Source of the DNA: Curtobacterium salicis
Lineage (GTDB): Bacteria > Actinomycetota > Actinomycetes > Actinomycetales > Microbacteriaceae
Length of the DNA: 64,000 nt
Assembly (NCBI RefSeq): GCF_011759505.1
Contig: NZ_JAAOYO010000004.1
Coordinates: forward strand, 248,001-312,000
Reading direction: 5' to 3'
Below are positions 28,518 through 37,794 of the stretch, piece after piece. The notes under the pieces are model-generated. The model did not search any database and was not told the origin of the DNA. It saw only the letters and a program-made list of their open reading frames with translations. Position numbers and translations under genes: made by a program. Numbering within the stretch: the first letter of the stretch is position 1; every line of letters begins with the position of its first letter.

Positions 28518-29768
28518 GTGCTCGGCATCCCCACGCATCTCGCCCCGCGGGTGAACGCGTGGTCGACCGTGCGTGCCTTCCACGCCGCGGCGATCGGATC
28601 GCTCGTCGCCGCCGCGCTCCTGCTCCTGCTGTACCGCATCGACGCCCCGGACGACCACGTCCTGGCCGCGGTCCTGGCCGTCGTGCCGATGCTCGTGATG
28701 ATCGGCGTCCACACCCACGTCGGCACCTGGCGCTCCGCAGCCGCGTTCCTCGTCGTCGGGGGCATCTGTTCGTGGTGGTTCGCCACCGTGGTGCAACGCG
28801 AGCTCAGCGAGGTGCCGTGGGTCAGCTCGTACCTGCTGTCGCTCGTCGTCGTGCCACTCGTCCTCATCGGTGGCTCGGGCAGCGGCACCGTCCGGGTGGT
28901 CCTCTGGTCGGTGTCGGGGTTCGTCGTGGGTCGGGTCGTGACCTCGATCGCCGCGGTGCAGTCCGGTGGCCCCGACCACCCGCTCGTCCTCGCCTGGGTG
29001 ACGCTCGGGTTCGTGATCGCGCTCGTGGTCGCGGTGAGCCGGTCGACCGCGCGGTCTGAGCGTGTGCAACCCGAACTGCTGCGTGCCGCCCGGGAAGAGC
29101 ACGTCACCGCCTACCGCGCCGGCATCGAGGCCGAAGCCGCCGCGATCCTGCACGACACCGTCCTCAACCACCTCAACGCCATCGCCCTCGCTCCGGCCGG
29201 TCCGATGGACGAGCACCTGGCCCGCACGATGGAGTCCGACGTGGCGATGCTCACCGGTCGGGCCTGGCTCGCCGGCGGCACCACGGCGCCGGACGGTACG
29301 GAACCGGCGGACGCGGCGTCCAGAGCCGTCGCCGCCTTCGACCGGATGCTCGACGAGCAACGGGCCACGGGCCTCCAGATCGCCGTCACCGGAGACCCGT
29401 CGTCGATCAGCCGCCTGGACCCGCTCGCCGTCACCGCGGTGGTCCGAGCCGTCGGGCAGTGCCTGGCGAACGTGGTGAAGCACGCCGGCACCGACTCCGC
29501 CGAGGTCAGCGTCTTCGACGACGGCGTGGCCTGCACCGTGATGGTCGTCGACGACGGCCGCGGCTTCGACGAGCAGGCGACGGGCGCCGACCGGATGGGG
29601 CTCCGGAACTCCGTCCGTGAGCGCATCGGGCGGATCGGGGGCGACGTCCAGGTGTGGTCCTCGCCCGGATCCGGCACGAGCGTCATGATGAGTGTGCCGT
29701 ACGGCGCGGTCCGCGACGCGGCCCCCGTGACGCACATCGGTGGCGACGACGTGGAGCGTGCCTCGTGA
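28518..29768 (+). CDS. Sensor histidine kinase (NarL/LiaS-like)
   Basis: Membrane sensor kinase, 416 residues. About six hydrophobic spans (25-180) form the sensor. A HisKA_3-type phosphoacceptor helix follows with ILHDTVLNHLNAI (H212), then a HATPase domain with N-box-like AVGQCLANVVKHAG, G1 VVDDGRGFD and G2 SSPGSGTSVMM. GTG 28518 is chosen over GTG 28485 because GGAAGGA (28503-28509) is 8 bases before it. Its stop overlaps the next gene by 4 bases, and the regulator is third in the operon. The stimulus is unknown. Confidence 0.88.
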   Translation: MLGIPTHLAPRVNAWSTVRAFHAAAIGSLVAAALLLLLYRIDAPDDHVLAAVLAVVPMLVMIGVHTHVGTWRSAAAFLVVGGICSWWFATVVQRELSEVPWVSSYLLSLVVVPLVLIGGSGSGTVRVVLWSVSGFVVGRVVTSIAAVQSGGPDHPLVLAWVTLGFVIALVVAVSRSTARSERVQPELLRAAREEHVTAYRAGIEAEAAAILHDTVLNHLNAIALAPAGPMDEHLARTMESDVAMLTGRAWLAGGTTAPDGTEPADAASRAVAAFDRMLDEQRATGLQIAVTGDPSSISRLDPLAVTAVVRAVGQCLANVVKHAGTDSAEVSVFDDGVACTVMVVDDGRGFDEQATGADRMGLRNSVRERIGRIGGDVQVWSSPGSGTSVMMSVPYGAVRDAAPVTHIGGDDVERAS

Positions 29769-31021
29769 CGGCCGCGCGGAAGGACGACGGCCGTCGGGGG
29801 AGTCGTCGGCCGGCGCACGGGACCCGCCGGACCGCCCAGCAGTACGACCCACTCGGCGCGATGGGCTCCCGCCCGCTCGCCGTGGTGATCGGGGCCGGCG
29901 GCGTCCTCTGGGCCGCCCTGGTCTCCCTGTTCGACCGTGACGTCCTCGGCAGTCCCACGGTGAGCGCGCTGACCGTCCTGCTGCTCGCGGCCTCCGCGGT
30001 CGTCGTCATCAGCGCCTCCAGCCCGTTCCGTGCGCCCTTCACCCGGTGGGCGTTCGTCGCCCACGTCGGCCTGCTGGCCGCGGCGACGGTCACGAGTGCG
30101 GCGGCGCAGTGGGGCCCGGACCGGTCCCTCGTCAACGACTTCATGGTGCTGCTGTGCGCGATCGGCATCGTGGCCGTCGCCCCGTACCGCCCGTGGACCG
30201 ACCTGGTGGTGGGCGGCCTGGTGCTCGCCGCCGTCAACGCCCTCACCGCGGGAGGCGTCGCGGCAGTACACCCGGCCGGCGTGCCGGTGTCGGTGGCCGC
30301 CTTCCTGGCCGCAGCCCCGACGCTCGTCCTCACTGCGGCGGCCGCCGTGTTCGCCGACACGTTCGCGGGTCTGGCCGAGCGGGTCCAGATCCGCGCGGGG
30401 TCGTACTCGGTGGAGCGGGCCGAGCGGGACGGCATCACCGCGAGCGTGCAGCAGGACCGGTCGACGATCCTGGCACGCGACGTGGCGCCCTTCTTCGCCG
30501 AGCTCCGGACCCGCGCTGCGATCACCGACGCCGATCGGGCCCGGGCGCGGGCCATCGCGGACGGCATCCGACAGGTGATGGTCGCCGAAGCCGACCGGAC
30601 CTGGCTCGAGTACGCCGTCCGCGTGTCCGGCGACGCCGCGGCCACCGTGGACGACCCCGAGGGGTTGGCAGCGGCCATGGACGCCGACGAACGTACGGTC
30701 GTCCGGACCGTCGTCCGGGCGCTCCTCGGTGCGCCGACGGTGGACCCGGCCGGTGTCCACGTCACCGTCGCACCGATCACCGCCGGGCCGGGCTCGCTCG
30801 CCCGGGGTCCCGCCGGCTCGGGTCCCGCCGCCACGATGGTGCCCGGTGCTGCGCGCCCACGCGTCGCCATGACCTTCGCGGTGGCCGTGGCGGATTCCGA
30901 CGTCGGCATCCACCGCTCGTTCGACCCGTACTTCGCCGTCCTCCGCGTGACGTTCCCCGACACCGACGTCGCCGTCCGACCATCGTCACTGACATTAAGG
31001 TTCTCGTATGACCAGCACTGA
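29765..31021 (+). CDS. Membrane protein, possible degenerate sensor kinase
   Basis: 418 residues, no family recognised with confidence. A basic N-terminal tail (1-35) is followed by about six membrane spans (38-200). A cytoplasmic part starts at ADTFAGLAERVQIRAGSYSV with a long helical stretch (about 220-300) where a kinase would have its His-containing helices. DERTVVRTVVRALLG follows, resembling the start of an ATPase domain. No phosphoacceptor HDxxx and no DxGxG/GxG ATP motifs are seen. Translationally coupled on both sides (GTGA overlap with the kinase, 14-base overlap with the regulator). Most likely a pseudokinase partner or second sensor; this is inference. Confidence 0.7.
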   Translation: MTAARKDDGRRGSRRPAHGTRRTAQQYDPLGAMGSRPLAVVIGAGGVLWAALVSLFDRDVLGSPTVSALTVLLLAASAVVVISASSPFRAPFTRWAFVAHVGLLAAATVTSAAAQWGPDRSLVNDFMVLLCAIGIVAVAPYRPWTDLVVGGLVLAAVNALTAGGVAAVHPAGVPVSVAAFLAAAPTLVLTAAAAVFADTFAGLAERVQIRAGSYSVERAERDGITASVQQDRSTILARDVAPFFAELRTRAAITDADRARARAIADGIRQVMVAEADRTWLEYAVRVSGDAAATVDDPEGLAAAMDADERTVVRTVVRALLGAPTVDPAGVHVTVAPITAGPGSLARGPAGSGPAATMVPGAARPRVAMTFAVAVADSDVGIHRSFDPYFAVLRVTFPDTDVAVRPSSLTLRFSYDQH

Positions 31022-31709
31022 CCCGAACCGGCTCGCGGAGGGCGGTCCATCGATGCCGACCCCGGGTTCGCGCCGGGTGCGTTTGGCCATCCTCGACGAC
31101 CACGAGGTCCTGCTCGACAGCCTGTCGAGCTGGATCGCCGTGAACGCCTTCGACTTCGACCTGGCCCTCACCGCGCACACCTGGCTCGAGATGGTGCACA
31201 GCGACAGCTTCCCGACCGACCTGGTGTTCCTCGACTTCCAGCTGAAGGAACCCGTCTCGATCGAAGCCCGGGTCCGCACCTGTCGTGCCGCCGGAGCGAA
31301 GGTCATCGTGCTCTCGAGCGTCGACGCCCGAGAATCCCGCGACCGGTCACTCGCGGCCGGTGCTGCCGCGTTCCTGTCGAAGTCGCTGCCGATGCGCGAG
31401 GTCATGGACATCGCGCGCGAGGTCATGGGCGTCGCGCGCGAGACCCCGGCGCAGCGCGAATGGCGTCCGCTGCCCACCGGTGCGAGCGCGCACCAGCGGC
31501 CGAAGCTCAGCCACGGCGAAGAGGAAGCACTGCGCCTGTACGTCTCCGGCTACTCCACGAACGAGGTCGCCGCGCAGATGAACGTGCAGTACGAGACCGC
31601 GAAGACCTACCTGCGACGCGTCCGTGAGAAGTACGCGAAGGTCGGCCGTCCGGCGTCGAAGAAGTCCGATCTGATCCGTCGTGCGGCGGAGGACGGCTTC
31701 CTCGCGTAG
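31008..31709 (+). CDS. LuxR/NarL-family response regulator
   Basis: Transcription factor partner of the upstream kinase, 233 residues. The receiver domain has acidic pair D30-D31 (LAILDDHE), phosphoacceptor D76 (FLDFQ) and K125 (LSKSLP). The C-terminal LuxR helix-turn-helix reads KLSHGEEEALRLYVSGYSTN followed by EVAAQMNVQYETAKTYLRRV. ATG 31008 lies inside the end of the preceding gene. The stop overlaps the tdk start (TAGTG). Target genes are unknown. Confidence 0.92.
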   Translation: MTSTDPNRLAEGGPSMPTPGSRRVRLAILDDHEVLLDSLSSWIAVNAFDFDLALTAHTWLEMVHSDSFPTDLVFLDFQLKEPVSIEARVRTCRAAGAKVIVLSSVDARESRDRSLAAGAAAFLSKSLPMREVMDIAREVMGVARETPAQREWRPLPTGASAHQRPKLSHGEEEALRLYVSGYSTNEVAAQMNVQYETAKTYLRRVREKYAKVGRPASKKSDLIRRAAEDGFLA

Positions 31710-32344
31710 TGGCGAAGCTCTACTTCCGCTTCGGCGCGATGAACAGCGGCAAGAGCACCGGGCTCCTGCAGGCCGCCTACAACTACGAGGAGCGCGGGCA
31801 GCGCGTGCTGCTCGCCAAGCCCGCCGTGGACACCAAGGGCGACCGTGAGATCGTCTCGCGACTCGGCGTGACGCGGACCGTCGACGTCGTCCTCCCCGCC
31901 GACGCTGACGTCCGCGCTGCGGTCGCCGATGCCGGTGCCGTCGACCCGGAGTCAGCCCGCCTCGACGGCATGGTCCGGCCCGTCAGCTGCGTGCTCGTCG
32001 ACGAGGCGCAGTTCCTCACCCCGCGCCAGGTCGACGACCTGCTGCGGGTCGCGGTCCTCGACGACATCCCGGTCCTGGCGTACGGCATCCGCACCGACTT
32101 CCGGACCGAGGCGTTCCCCGGCAGCCGGCGCCTGCTCGAGGTCGCGCACTCCCTCGAAGAACTGAAGACGATCTGCCGGTGCGGACGCAAGGCCGTCTTC
32201 AACGCCCGCAAGATCGACGGACAGTTCGTGTTCGACGGGTCACAGGTCGCCATCGACGGTGCCGACGTCGAGTACGAGTCGCTGTGCGCCAACTGCTACC
32301 TCACCGAGTCCGGTGGTCGGCTGGACGGCGCCGCCGAGCGCTGA
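31709..32344 (+). CDS. tdk: Thymidine kinase
   Basis: Salvage enzyme phosphorylating thymidine, 211 residues, type II (TK1-like). P-loop GAMNSGKST (9-17), Walker [10 protein letters not shown], lasso-region [12 protein letters not shown], and zinc-ligand pairs CRC (about 153-155) and CANC (about 195-198). GTG 31709 overlaps the response regulator TAG by one base, so the enzyme is read from the two-component operon transcript. Confidence 0.95.
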   Translation: MAKLYFRFGAMNSGKSTGLLQAAYNYEERGQRVLLAKPAVDTKGDREIVSRLGVTRTVDVVLPADADVRAAVADAGAVDPESARLDGMVRPVSCVLVDEAQFLTPRQVDDLLRVAVLDDIPVLAYGIRTDFRTEAFPGSRRLLEVAHSLEELKTICRCGRKAVFNARKIDGQFVFDGSQVAIDGADVEYESLCANCYLTESGGRLDGAAER

Positions 32345-32403
32345 CGCACCTTCCCGGCCGGGAGGCGCGGAATGGTCACGGGGCGGCTCGCGTTGGCTCC
32401 GAC

Positions 32404-33444
32404 ATGAGCGACGCACCCCTGCACCTTTCCGTCCTCGACCTCGCCACGCGCGAGTACGGCCAGTCGAACACCGAAGCCCTGCAGGGCTCGATCGACATGG
32501 CCGTCCGGGCCGAGCAACTCGGCTACGAACGGTTCTGGGTCGCCGAGCACCACGGCATGCCCGGCATCACCTCGTCGGCGCCGGCTGTCCTGCTCAGCGC
32601 CGTCGGGGCCGCGACCTCCACCATCCGCATCGGGTCCGGCGGTGTGATGCTGCCGAACCACGCCCCCCTGGTCATCGCCGAGCAGTTCGGCACCCTCCGT
32701 GCCCTCTACGGCGACCGGGTCGACCTCGGCATCGGCCGGGCGCCCGGCACCGACGGTGCCACCGCGATGGCCCTGCGCCGCACCGACCGCCTCGACGTCG
32801 ACGACTTCCCGCAGCAGCTGGCCGACCTCGTCGGGTTCTTCACCGGCATGGAGGAGTCGAACCCGCTCTCCCGCATCCGCGCCGTGCCCGGGTACGGCGA
32901 CGTCCCCGAGTTCTGGCTGCTCGGCTCCTCCGGGTACAGCGCGCAGGTCGCGGGTGCCCTCGGCATCGCCTTCGCGTTCGCGCACCACTTCGCCTCGGAC
33001 AACACCGAAGCCGCCCTGGCGCTCTACCACCAGTCCTTCCGACCCTCACGCTTCCGCTCCGAGCCGCTCGCCTTGATCGGCGTGCAGGTGGTCACGGACG
33101 AGGACCCGGCCGTGGTCGAGGAGCAGAGCGCCCCGGGCATGATCTCGTTCATCCGGATGCGCCAGGGGACGAAGCCCGAGCCGGTTTCGATGGACGAGGC
33201 CCGGGCGTACCAGTTCTCCGATCTCGAGCGGCGGTTCATCGCCGCACGTACCGAGCGCCAGGCGTACGGCACGCGTGACGAGGTCGCGAGGAAGATCAAC
33301 GACCTGGTGGAGTCCACCGGCGCGGACGGTGTCATCGTCGCTCCGGGAGCGGCGCAGTCGCGCTACCGGCACCAGGCGCTCGAGGTCGTTGCCGGACTGC
33401 ACGCCGAGGGGCGGCTCGTCCGCGCCGGCGTGTCGGTCGGCTAG
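32404..33444 (+). CDS. LLM-class flavin-dependent oxidoreductase
   Basis: Luciferase-like monooxygenase of the bacterial group with MsnO8-type naming, 346 residues, probably FMN/F420 dependent. The TIM-barrel signatures are [19 protein letters not shown] (about 33-52), [20 protein letters not shown] and [14 protein letters not shown]. Substrate unknown. ATG 32404 begins the fold ([11 protein letters not shown]); an open frame continues upstream inside tdk. A 60-base gap follows tdk, and a strong hairpin at 33505 ends the unit. Confidence 0.88.
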   Translation: MSDAPLHLSVLDLATREYGQSNTEALQGSIDMAVRAEQLGYERFWVAEHHGMPGITSSAPAVLLSAVGAATSTIRIGSGGVMLPNHAPLVIAEQFGTLRALYGDRVDLGIGRAPGTDGATAMALRRTDRLDVDDFPQQLADLVGFFTGMEESNPLSRIRAVPGYGDVPEFWLLGSSGYSAQVAGALGIAFAFAHHFASDNTEAALALYHQSFRPSRFRSEPLALIGVQVVTDEDPAVVEEQSAPGMISFIRMRQGTKPEPVSMDEARAYQFSDLERRFIAARTERQAYGTRDEVARKINDLVESTGADGVIVAPGAAQSRYRHQALEVVAGLHAEGRLVRAGVSVG

Positions 33445-33504
33445 GGGAGCGGTCGGGCCTGCAGCACAGGTCCTGAGCCGGTTCCGCGAGGACAGGCACT
33501 GCTG

Positions 33505-33546
33505 GAACCGGTTCGCGCCACGGGAGACCGTGGCGCGAACCGGTTC
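33505..33546. terminator. Terminator after the LLM oxidoreductase
   Basis: A perfect 19-bp stem gaaccggttcgcgccacgg / ccgtggcgcgaaccggttc with loop gaga, 61 bases after the stop. Each arm itself contains the palindrome GAACCGGTTC. Confidence 0.8.
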
Positions 33547-33567
33547 TCGGCATGCGGCGGCCCCGAG

Positions 33568-33625
33568 GGTGCAGGCCCCGACGGTACAGGCCCCGACGGT
33601 ACAGGCCCGACGGTGCAGGCCCGGG
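33568..33625. repeat. 15-bp tandem repeat between the LLM gene and tRNA-Pro (4 copies)
   Basis: Units ggtgcaggccccgac, ggtacaggccccgac, a 14-base ggtacaggcccgac, and a degenerate ggtgcaggcccggg. Noncoding. Confidence 0.8.
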
Positions 33626-33668
33626 CGTGCGGCGGTCCGAGCGCACGACCGGACCCCGGACATGCAGA

Positions 33669-33700
33669 ACGGCCCTGGTTCCGAGTGGAACCAGGGCCGT
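33669..33700. terminator. Terminator of tRNA-Pro
   Basis: A perfect 14-bp stem acggccctggttcc / ggaaccagggccgt with loop gagt, 5 bases beyond the tRNA 3' end; on the minus strand it is followed by GTTCTG. Confidence 0.85.
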
Positions 33701-33704
33701 GGCT

Positions 33705-33779
<75 letters not shown>

Positions 33780-33814
33780 CGGTGTGATCACTCCGTTCCC
33801 GGAGCAACCCCAGA

Positions 33815-33844
33815 AGTCTATCCGATGTTCGGGGGTGCTCACGA
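33815..33844 (-). promoter_or_regulatory. tRNA-Pro promoter
   Basis: Minus strand: -35 TCGTGA (33839-33844), 18-base spacer, -10 TAGACT (33815-33820). The block gggtgctcacgaccac (33833-33848) is identical to that upstream of tRNA-Ser. Confidence 0.6.
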
Positions 33845-33998
33845 CCACGTTGTGTCGGCCGGGCGCGTCGCGGTCCGAGGACGCGGGACGGAGCAGGGGC
33901 GGGCCTCCCGTGTTGCCGACCCCGGACACGGAGACGGCAGATGGACCGCAGCACGGGGCGGCCGGTGCGCCCGCACCGCTGCACAGAGTCGCGACGGG

Positions 33999-34952
33999 TC
34001 AGCCGCGGGCAGTGAGGGTGACGACGACGGCCTCGGGGCGCACCGCGAAGCGGATCGGGGCGTAGATCGAGGTACCGAGGCCCGCCGAGACGTTCAGCCA
34101 GGACCAGTGCGTCCGGTTCTGCCACTGGTGCAGGCCACTCGCGTAGCGACGCGGCAGGTCGGAGTTCGTCACCAGCGCGCCGACTCCGGGGACCGCGACC
34201 TGTCCGCCGTGCGTGTGGCCGGCGAAGACGATGTCCGCGCCCTGGGTGACGAACGCGTCCAACACGCGTCGGTACGGAGCGTGGGTGACGCCGATGGACA
34301 CGGGGGAAGGGCCGCACTCGTCCTCGGACCAGGGGACCTCGGAGCGCATCTCGTCGACGTTCGCGGGCAGCAGGTCGAGTCGGTCCCAGTCGCGGTGCGC
34401 GTCCGAGGTGCCGAAGAGCTCGAAGCGCGACCCGCGGACTTCGATGGCGCGTGCATGGTCGTTGAGGTCGAGCCATCCGAGTGACTCGAAGAAGGTCGTC
34501 TGCCGGTCCACGTCGAGCCGGGTGGGCTGGGTCTCGGGTCGCATCGAACTCGGGCCGGTCAGGTACTTCGCCGGGTTGCGCGGGGACGGCGCGAAGACGT
34601 CGTTCGAGCCGTAGACGAAGGCACCGGGGATGCCACGGAACGGCTCCAGCGCGTACTCGACCGCGGCGTTCGCCGTCTCGTGCCCCAGGTTGTCGCCGGT
34701 GTTCACGATGAAGTCCGGCTCGACCAGGCTGAGGTCGCGGATCCACTGCTGCTTGTCCGCCTGCCACGGGGCCATGTGGATGTCGGAGAGGTGGAGCACG
34801 GTGACGTCCCGGGAGCCGACGGGCAGGACCGGGACGGTCTCCCACCGGATGCCGAACCGTCGGCGCTCGACCAGTGCGCCCCACGCGGCCGAGGCGACCC
34901 CGACCGCGGCACCCGCGGCGAGGACGCCGAGCGTGCCGCGGCCTCGGGTCAC
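33999..34952 (-). CDS. Metallophosphoesterase, membrane-anchored
   Basis: Calcineurin-like phosphoesterase of 317 residues with an N-terminal hydrophobic anchor (TLGVLAAGAAVGVASAAWGAL). The dinuclear metal motifs are in order: LHLSDIHM, NTGDNLGHE, YGSND and FAGHTHGGQ. Proteins of this kind next to class A PBPs are conserved in actinobacteria, but the substrate is not established. GTG 34952 overlaps the PBP stop (GTGA), so it is translationally coupled to it. The longer open frame upstream lies antisense-like within the PBP gene and is not used. Confidence 0.9.
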   Translation of the reverse strand: MTRGRGTLGVLAAGAAVGVASAAWGALVERRRFGIRWETVPVLPVGSRDVTVLHLSDIHMAPWQADKQQWIRDLSLVEPDFIVNTGDNLGHETANAAVEYALEPFRGIPGAFVYGSNDVFAPSPRNPAKYLTGPSSMRPETQPTRLDVDRQTTFFESLGWLDLNDHARAIEVRGSRFELFGTSDAHRDWDRLDLLPANVDEMRSEVPWSEDECGPSPVSIGVTHAPYRRVLDAFVTQGADIVFAGHTHGGQVAVPGVGALVTNSDLPRRYASGLHQWQNRTHWSWLNVSAGLGTSIYAPIRFAVRPEAVVVTLTARG

Positions 34953-37585
34953 TTGCAGCCCTTCGGCGACTTGCCGTTCTTGTTGCCGTAGACCGAGAGG
35001 GTGACGGCGGTGTCCTTGCCGACAGCCGTCCCCGGCCCGGGGTTGACGGCGGCGACGAGGCACTCGTTGTCGCCGTTGCCCTTCGGGTAGTCCTTCGAGA
35101 CCGCCACGTTGGTGAACCCGGCGTCGGCGAGCTCTGACCGGGCGGCGCCGACCTGCTTGCCGGTCACCTCGGGCACGGTCGTCTGCGAGCCGTCGGTGGT
35201 GAAGACCGTCACGGTCGACCCCTTGGACAGCTGGGAACCGGCACCCGGTGAGGTCGAGGCCACGGTGCCCGGCGTTCCACCGCCCGCCTGGACGCCGCCG
35301 TCGACGTAGGTGAAGCCGGCGTTCGCGAGCGTGGCACGGGCTGCTTCCGCGGACTGCCCCTGCAGGTTCGGCACGGTGATGCTGTTGCCACGGATGGCTG
35401 CGGGTGACGGGTCGGCGAACGCTCCACCGGCGTACTGGGTGTTCACGACCGACTGGGCCTGGCGCCACAGTGCGGTACGCGAGCCGGCGTAGGCGCCGTT
35501 CGGGCCGTAGATGAAGCGGAGGTTCTGCTTGCCGACCGTGTTGCCCAGCCAGGCTGCCGTGGCGACCTTCGTCGTCGCGCCGACGATCCAGATCTGGTCG
35601 GCGTCGTCCGTCGTACCGGTCTTCGCGAACTCGTCGAACCCGTCCGGGGTGCGGCCGCCACCGGCCGTACCGATCGTCAGGACCTTCTTCAGCGCGTAGA
35701 TCGCGGTCGAGGCGACCTGCGGGTCGACCGCCTGCGTGCACTCCTTGGGCTGGCCGCCGAGCGACTTCCCCTCGGCGTTCGTCACGTTGTCGATGGCGAT
35801 CGGTCGGCAGAAGTTGCCGTTGTTGGCGATGCCGGCGTACGCGGCCGCCATCGTCAGCGGGGCGATGTAGTTGGTGCCGAGCACGAACGAGGCGTTCGTG
35901 CGGACGTCCGACGTGGTCGGCTTCGACGTGTCGTCCGCGTACTCCGTCGAGGTCTCACGCGGCTTCGCCAGGTGCACGCCCAGGCTCTCCGCGGTCTTGC
36001 GGATGTCGCAGAAGTCGAGCTTCTGGGCCATCTGCACGTAGGAGTTGTTGATCGAACGGTAGGTGGCGTTCTCGACGGTCATGTTGCCGCCCTCGCCGGG
36101 TGCGTCGTTCGACACCGGGTAGGAGACGTTGAGCGGCGCGCCACACTGGGTGAAGTTCGTGAACGTGCGCGGCGTCCCGTTGACGATCTCCTGGAGACCG
36201 TGTCCGTTCTGCAGCCAGTTCAACAGGGTGAAGGGCTTGAACGTCGAACCGGTCTGGAAGCCCTCACCGCCGCCGTACTTCTGGTCGACGCTGTAGTTGA
36301 TCCCGGTGTCCGTGGCGGGAGCACAGGCGTTCGGGTCCGCGCCCTCGGTGCCGCAGCCCGCGAGCTGGTTGTAGTTCTTGTTCTGCACCATCGTCAGCAC
36401 ACGACCGGTGTCGGCCTCGACCGAGTTGAGCACGCCACCCAGTGCGAAGCGCGCCTCGGTGTTCGGCGCGTACGCGTTGATCAGGTCCTTCTGCGCGTTG
36501 TTCAGGTCGAGGTTGAGCGTGGTCTGGATCGTGTAGCCACCGTTGCGCCACGCGGCGTCGCGGGCCTTCTGGGTCGCGCCGAGCTGCGACATCTCCTTGA
36601 CGACCTGCACCGCGTAGTCACAGAAGAACTGCGCGCCGTTGCCCGCGGCGGCCTTGCAGCCCTGCGTCGGGTCGGTCAGGTGCACGTAGTCGGCCGGCTT
36701 CGACGCGATGGCCTCGTCGAACTGCTTCTTGTCGATGTGCTTCTGCGCGTACATCGACTTGAGGATGACGTCGCGACGGGCGACGTTGGCGTCGTAGAAC
36801 TTCGGGTCGGACAGGTTGCGGGTGTTCGGGGACTGCACGATCGCGAGGATCGACGCGCCCTCTGCCGGGGTCAGGTCCGTCGCGCTCTTGCCGAAGTAGT
36901 GCTGCGCCGCGGCCTGCACGCCGTAGGTCTGGTCGCCGAAGAACGCGATGTTGAGGTACCCGGTGAGGATGTCCTTCTTGGAGTACTTCTTCGCGAGCCC
37001 GATGGCGAGCTTCATCTCCTCGAGCTTGCGGGAGACCGAGACCTTCGTGGCCTCGTTGTAGGCCTTGAGCCGCTCTTCCGGCGTCGGGAGCTCGAGCGCC
37101 TGCTGCATCTTGATGTTGCGGACGAGCTGCATGGTGAGCGTCGAACCACCGCCGGAGTCGCCGAGTCCGCCGCCGGCCACCGTGCCCACACCCGCGCGGA
37201 CGAGCGAGGTCATGTCGACACCGCCGTGCTCCCAGAAGCGCTTGTCCTCGCCGTCGATGGCAGCGTTCTTCAGGTTCTCGCTGATCTGGTCGTACTTCAG
37301 TTCCTGGCGGTTCTGGTCGTAGACCGTCGCCAGGTGCACCGGCTTGCCGCCCGAGTAGGCCAGGACCTCGTTGCGCTGGGGCAGGTCACCGAGCTCGATG
37401 TACTCCGGCAGGGACTCGAACACACCGATCGTCGAGGTCGTGGTGACACCGGCGACGGCGATGGCCGGCGTGACACCGATCGTGACGAGCAGACCGGCGA
37501 GCGCGCTGAAGCCGACGAAACCGATGAAGGCGCCGACTGCGGAGACGGGCTTGGTCCGACGGGCAGACGTCTTCTGGGCAGACAT
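34949..37585 (-). CDS. Class A penicillin-binding protein with PASTA domains
   Basis: Bifunctional peptidoglycan glycosyltransferase and D,D-transpeptidase, 878 residues. A short basic tail and membrane segment (about 15-50) lead into the GT51 domain (about 75-260, AIDGEDKRFWEHGGVD, GGGSTLTMQLVRN). The transpeptidase has nucleophile GSTFKP (S446), SINNS and KTGT (K655). Two PASTA repeats close the protein (about 745 onward, VPNLQGQSAEAARATLANAG and VPEVTGKQVGAARSELADAG). ATG 37585 is chosen because a -10 TAGGCT lies 7 bases before it; an in-frame start 42 bases upstream lacks support. PASTA repeats normally bind muropeptide. Confidence 0.94.
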   Translation of the reverse strand: MSAQKTSARRTKPVSAVGAFIGFVGFSALAGLLVTIGVTPAIAVAGVTTTSTIGVFESLPEYIELGDLPQRNEVLAYSGGKPVHLATVYDQNRQELKYDQISENLKNAAIDGEDKRFWEHGGVDMTSLVRAGVGTVAGGGLGDSGGGSTLTMQLVRNIKMQQALELPTPEERLKAYNEATKVSVSRKLEEMKLAIGLAKKYSKKDILTGYLNIAFFGDQTYGVQAAAQHYFGKSATDLTPAEGASILAIVQSPNTRNLSDPKFYDANVARRDVILKSMYAQKHIDKKQFDEAIASKPADYVHLTDPTQGCKAAAGNGAQFFCDYAVQVVKEMSQLGATQKARDAAWRNGGYTIQTTLNLDLNNAQKDLINAYAPNTEARFALGGVLNSVEADTGRVLTMVQNKNYNQLAGCGTEGADPNACAPATDTGINYSVDQKYGGGEGFQTGSTFKPFTLLNWLQNGHGLQEIVNGTPRTFTNFTQCGAPLNVSYPVSNDAPGEGGNMTVENATYRSINNSYVQMAQKLDFCDIRKTAESLGVHLAKPRETSTEYADDTSKPTTSDVRTNASFVLGTNYIAPLTMAAAYAGIANNGNFCRPIAIDNVTNAEGKSLGGQPKECTQAVDPQVASTAIYALKKVLTIGTAGGGRTPDGFDEFAKTGTTDDADQIWIVGATTKVATAAWLGNTVGKQNLRFIYGPNGAYAGSRTALWRQAQSVVNTQYAGGAFADPSPAAIRGNSITVPNLQGQSAEAARATLANAGFTYVDGGVQAGGGTPGTVASTSPGAGSQLSKGSTVTVFTTDGSQTTVPEVTGKQVGAARSELADAGFTNVAVSKDYPKGNGDNECLVAAVNPGPGTAVGKDTAVTLSVYGNKNGKSPKGCK

Positions 37586-37592
37586 AGGATGC

Positions 37593-37598
37593 AGCCTA
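37593..37598 (-). promoter_or_regulatory. Leaderless -10 (TAGGCT) for the PBP operon
   Basis: TAGGCT on the minus strand, 7 bases before ATG 37585. No ribosome-binding site in between. Confidence 0.5.
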
Positions 37599-37635
37599 AA
37601 CGACACCTCGGACTGGAAGGCTGGCAAGGAACCGC

Positions 37636-37794
37636 ATGCGCCGCTGGGAATACCTCACGACTCCGTTGATCATCCACAACACCACTGCCATCCTCAACAA
37701 CTTCGGGGACGAGGGCTGGGAGCTCGTCCAGGTCGTCACCGGGCCCGAGGGCGGCCTCGTCGCCTACCTGAAGCGTCCGAAGGCCGACGCGTGA
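37636..37794 (+). CDS. Small DUF4177-family protein
   Basis: 52 residues, starting MRRWEYLTTPLIIHNTTAIL and containing GDEGWELVQV, the DUF4177 hallmark. AAGGA precedes ATG 37636. Function unknown. The stop overlaps the RidA start by 4 bases (GTGA), and the gene diverges from the PBP operon with only 50 bases between start codons. Confidence 0.82.
   Translation: MRRWEYLTTPLIIHNTTAILNNFGDEGWELVQVVTGPEGGLVAYLKRPKADA

Noticed and set aside
32345..32403. Palindrome tcccggccggga after tdk as terminator
   Set aside because: The arms meet without a loop, leaving a very short hairpin; read-through into the oxidoreductase gene is equally possible.
34953..35741. Upstream extension of the metallophosphoesterase frame
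   Set aside because: It lies inside the PBP gene in another frame and shows no protein-like pattern; GTG 34952 is in a standard GTGA overlap.
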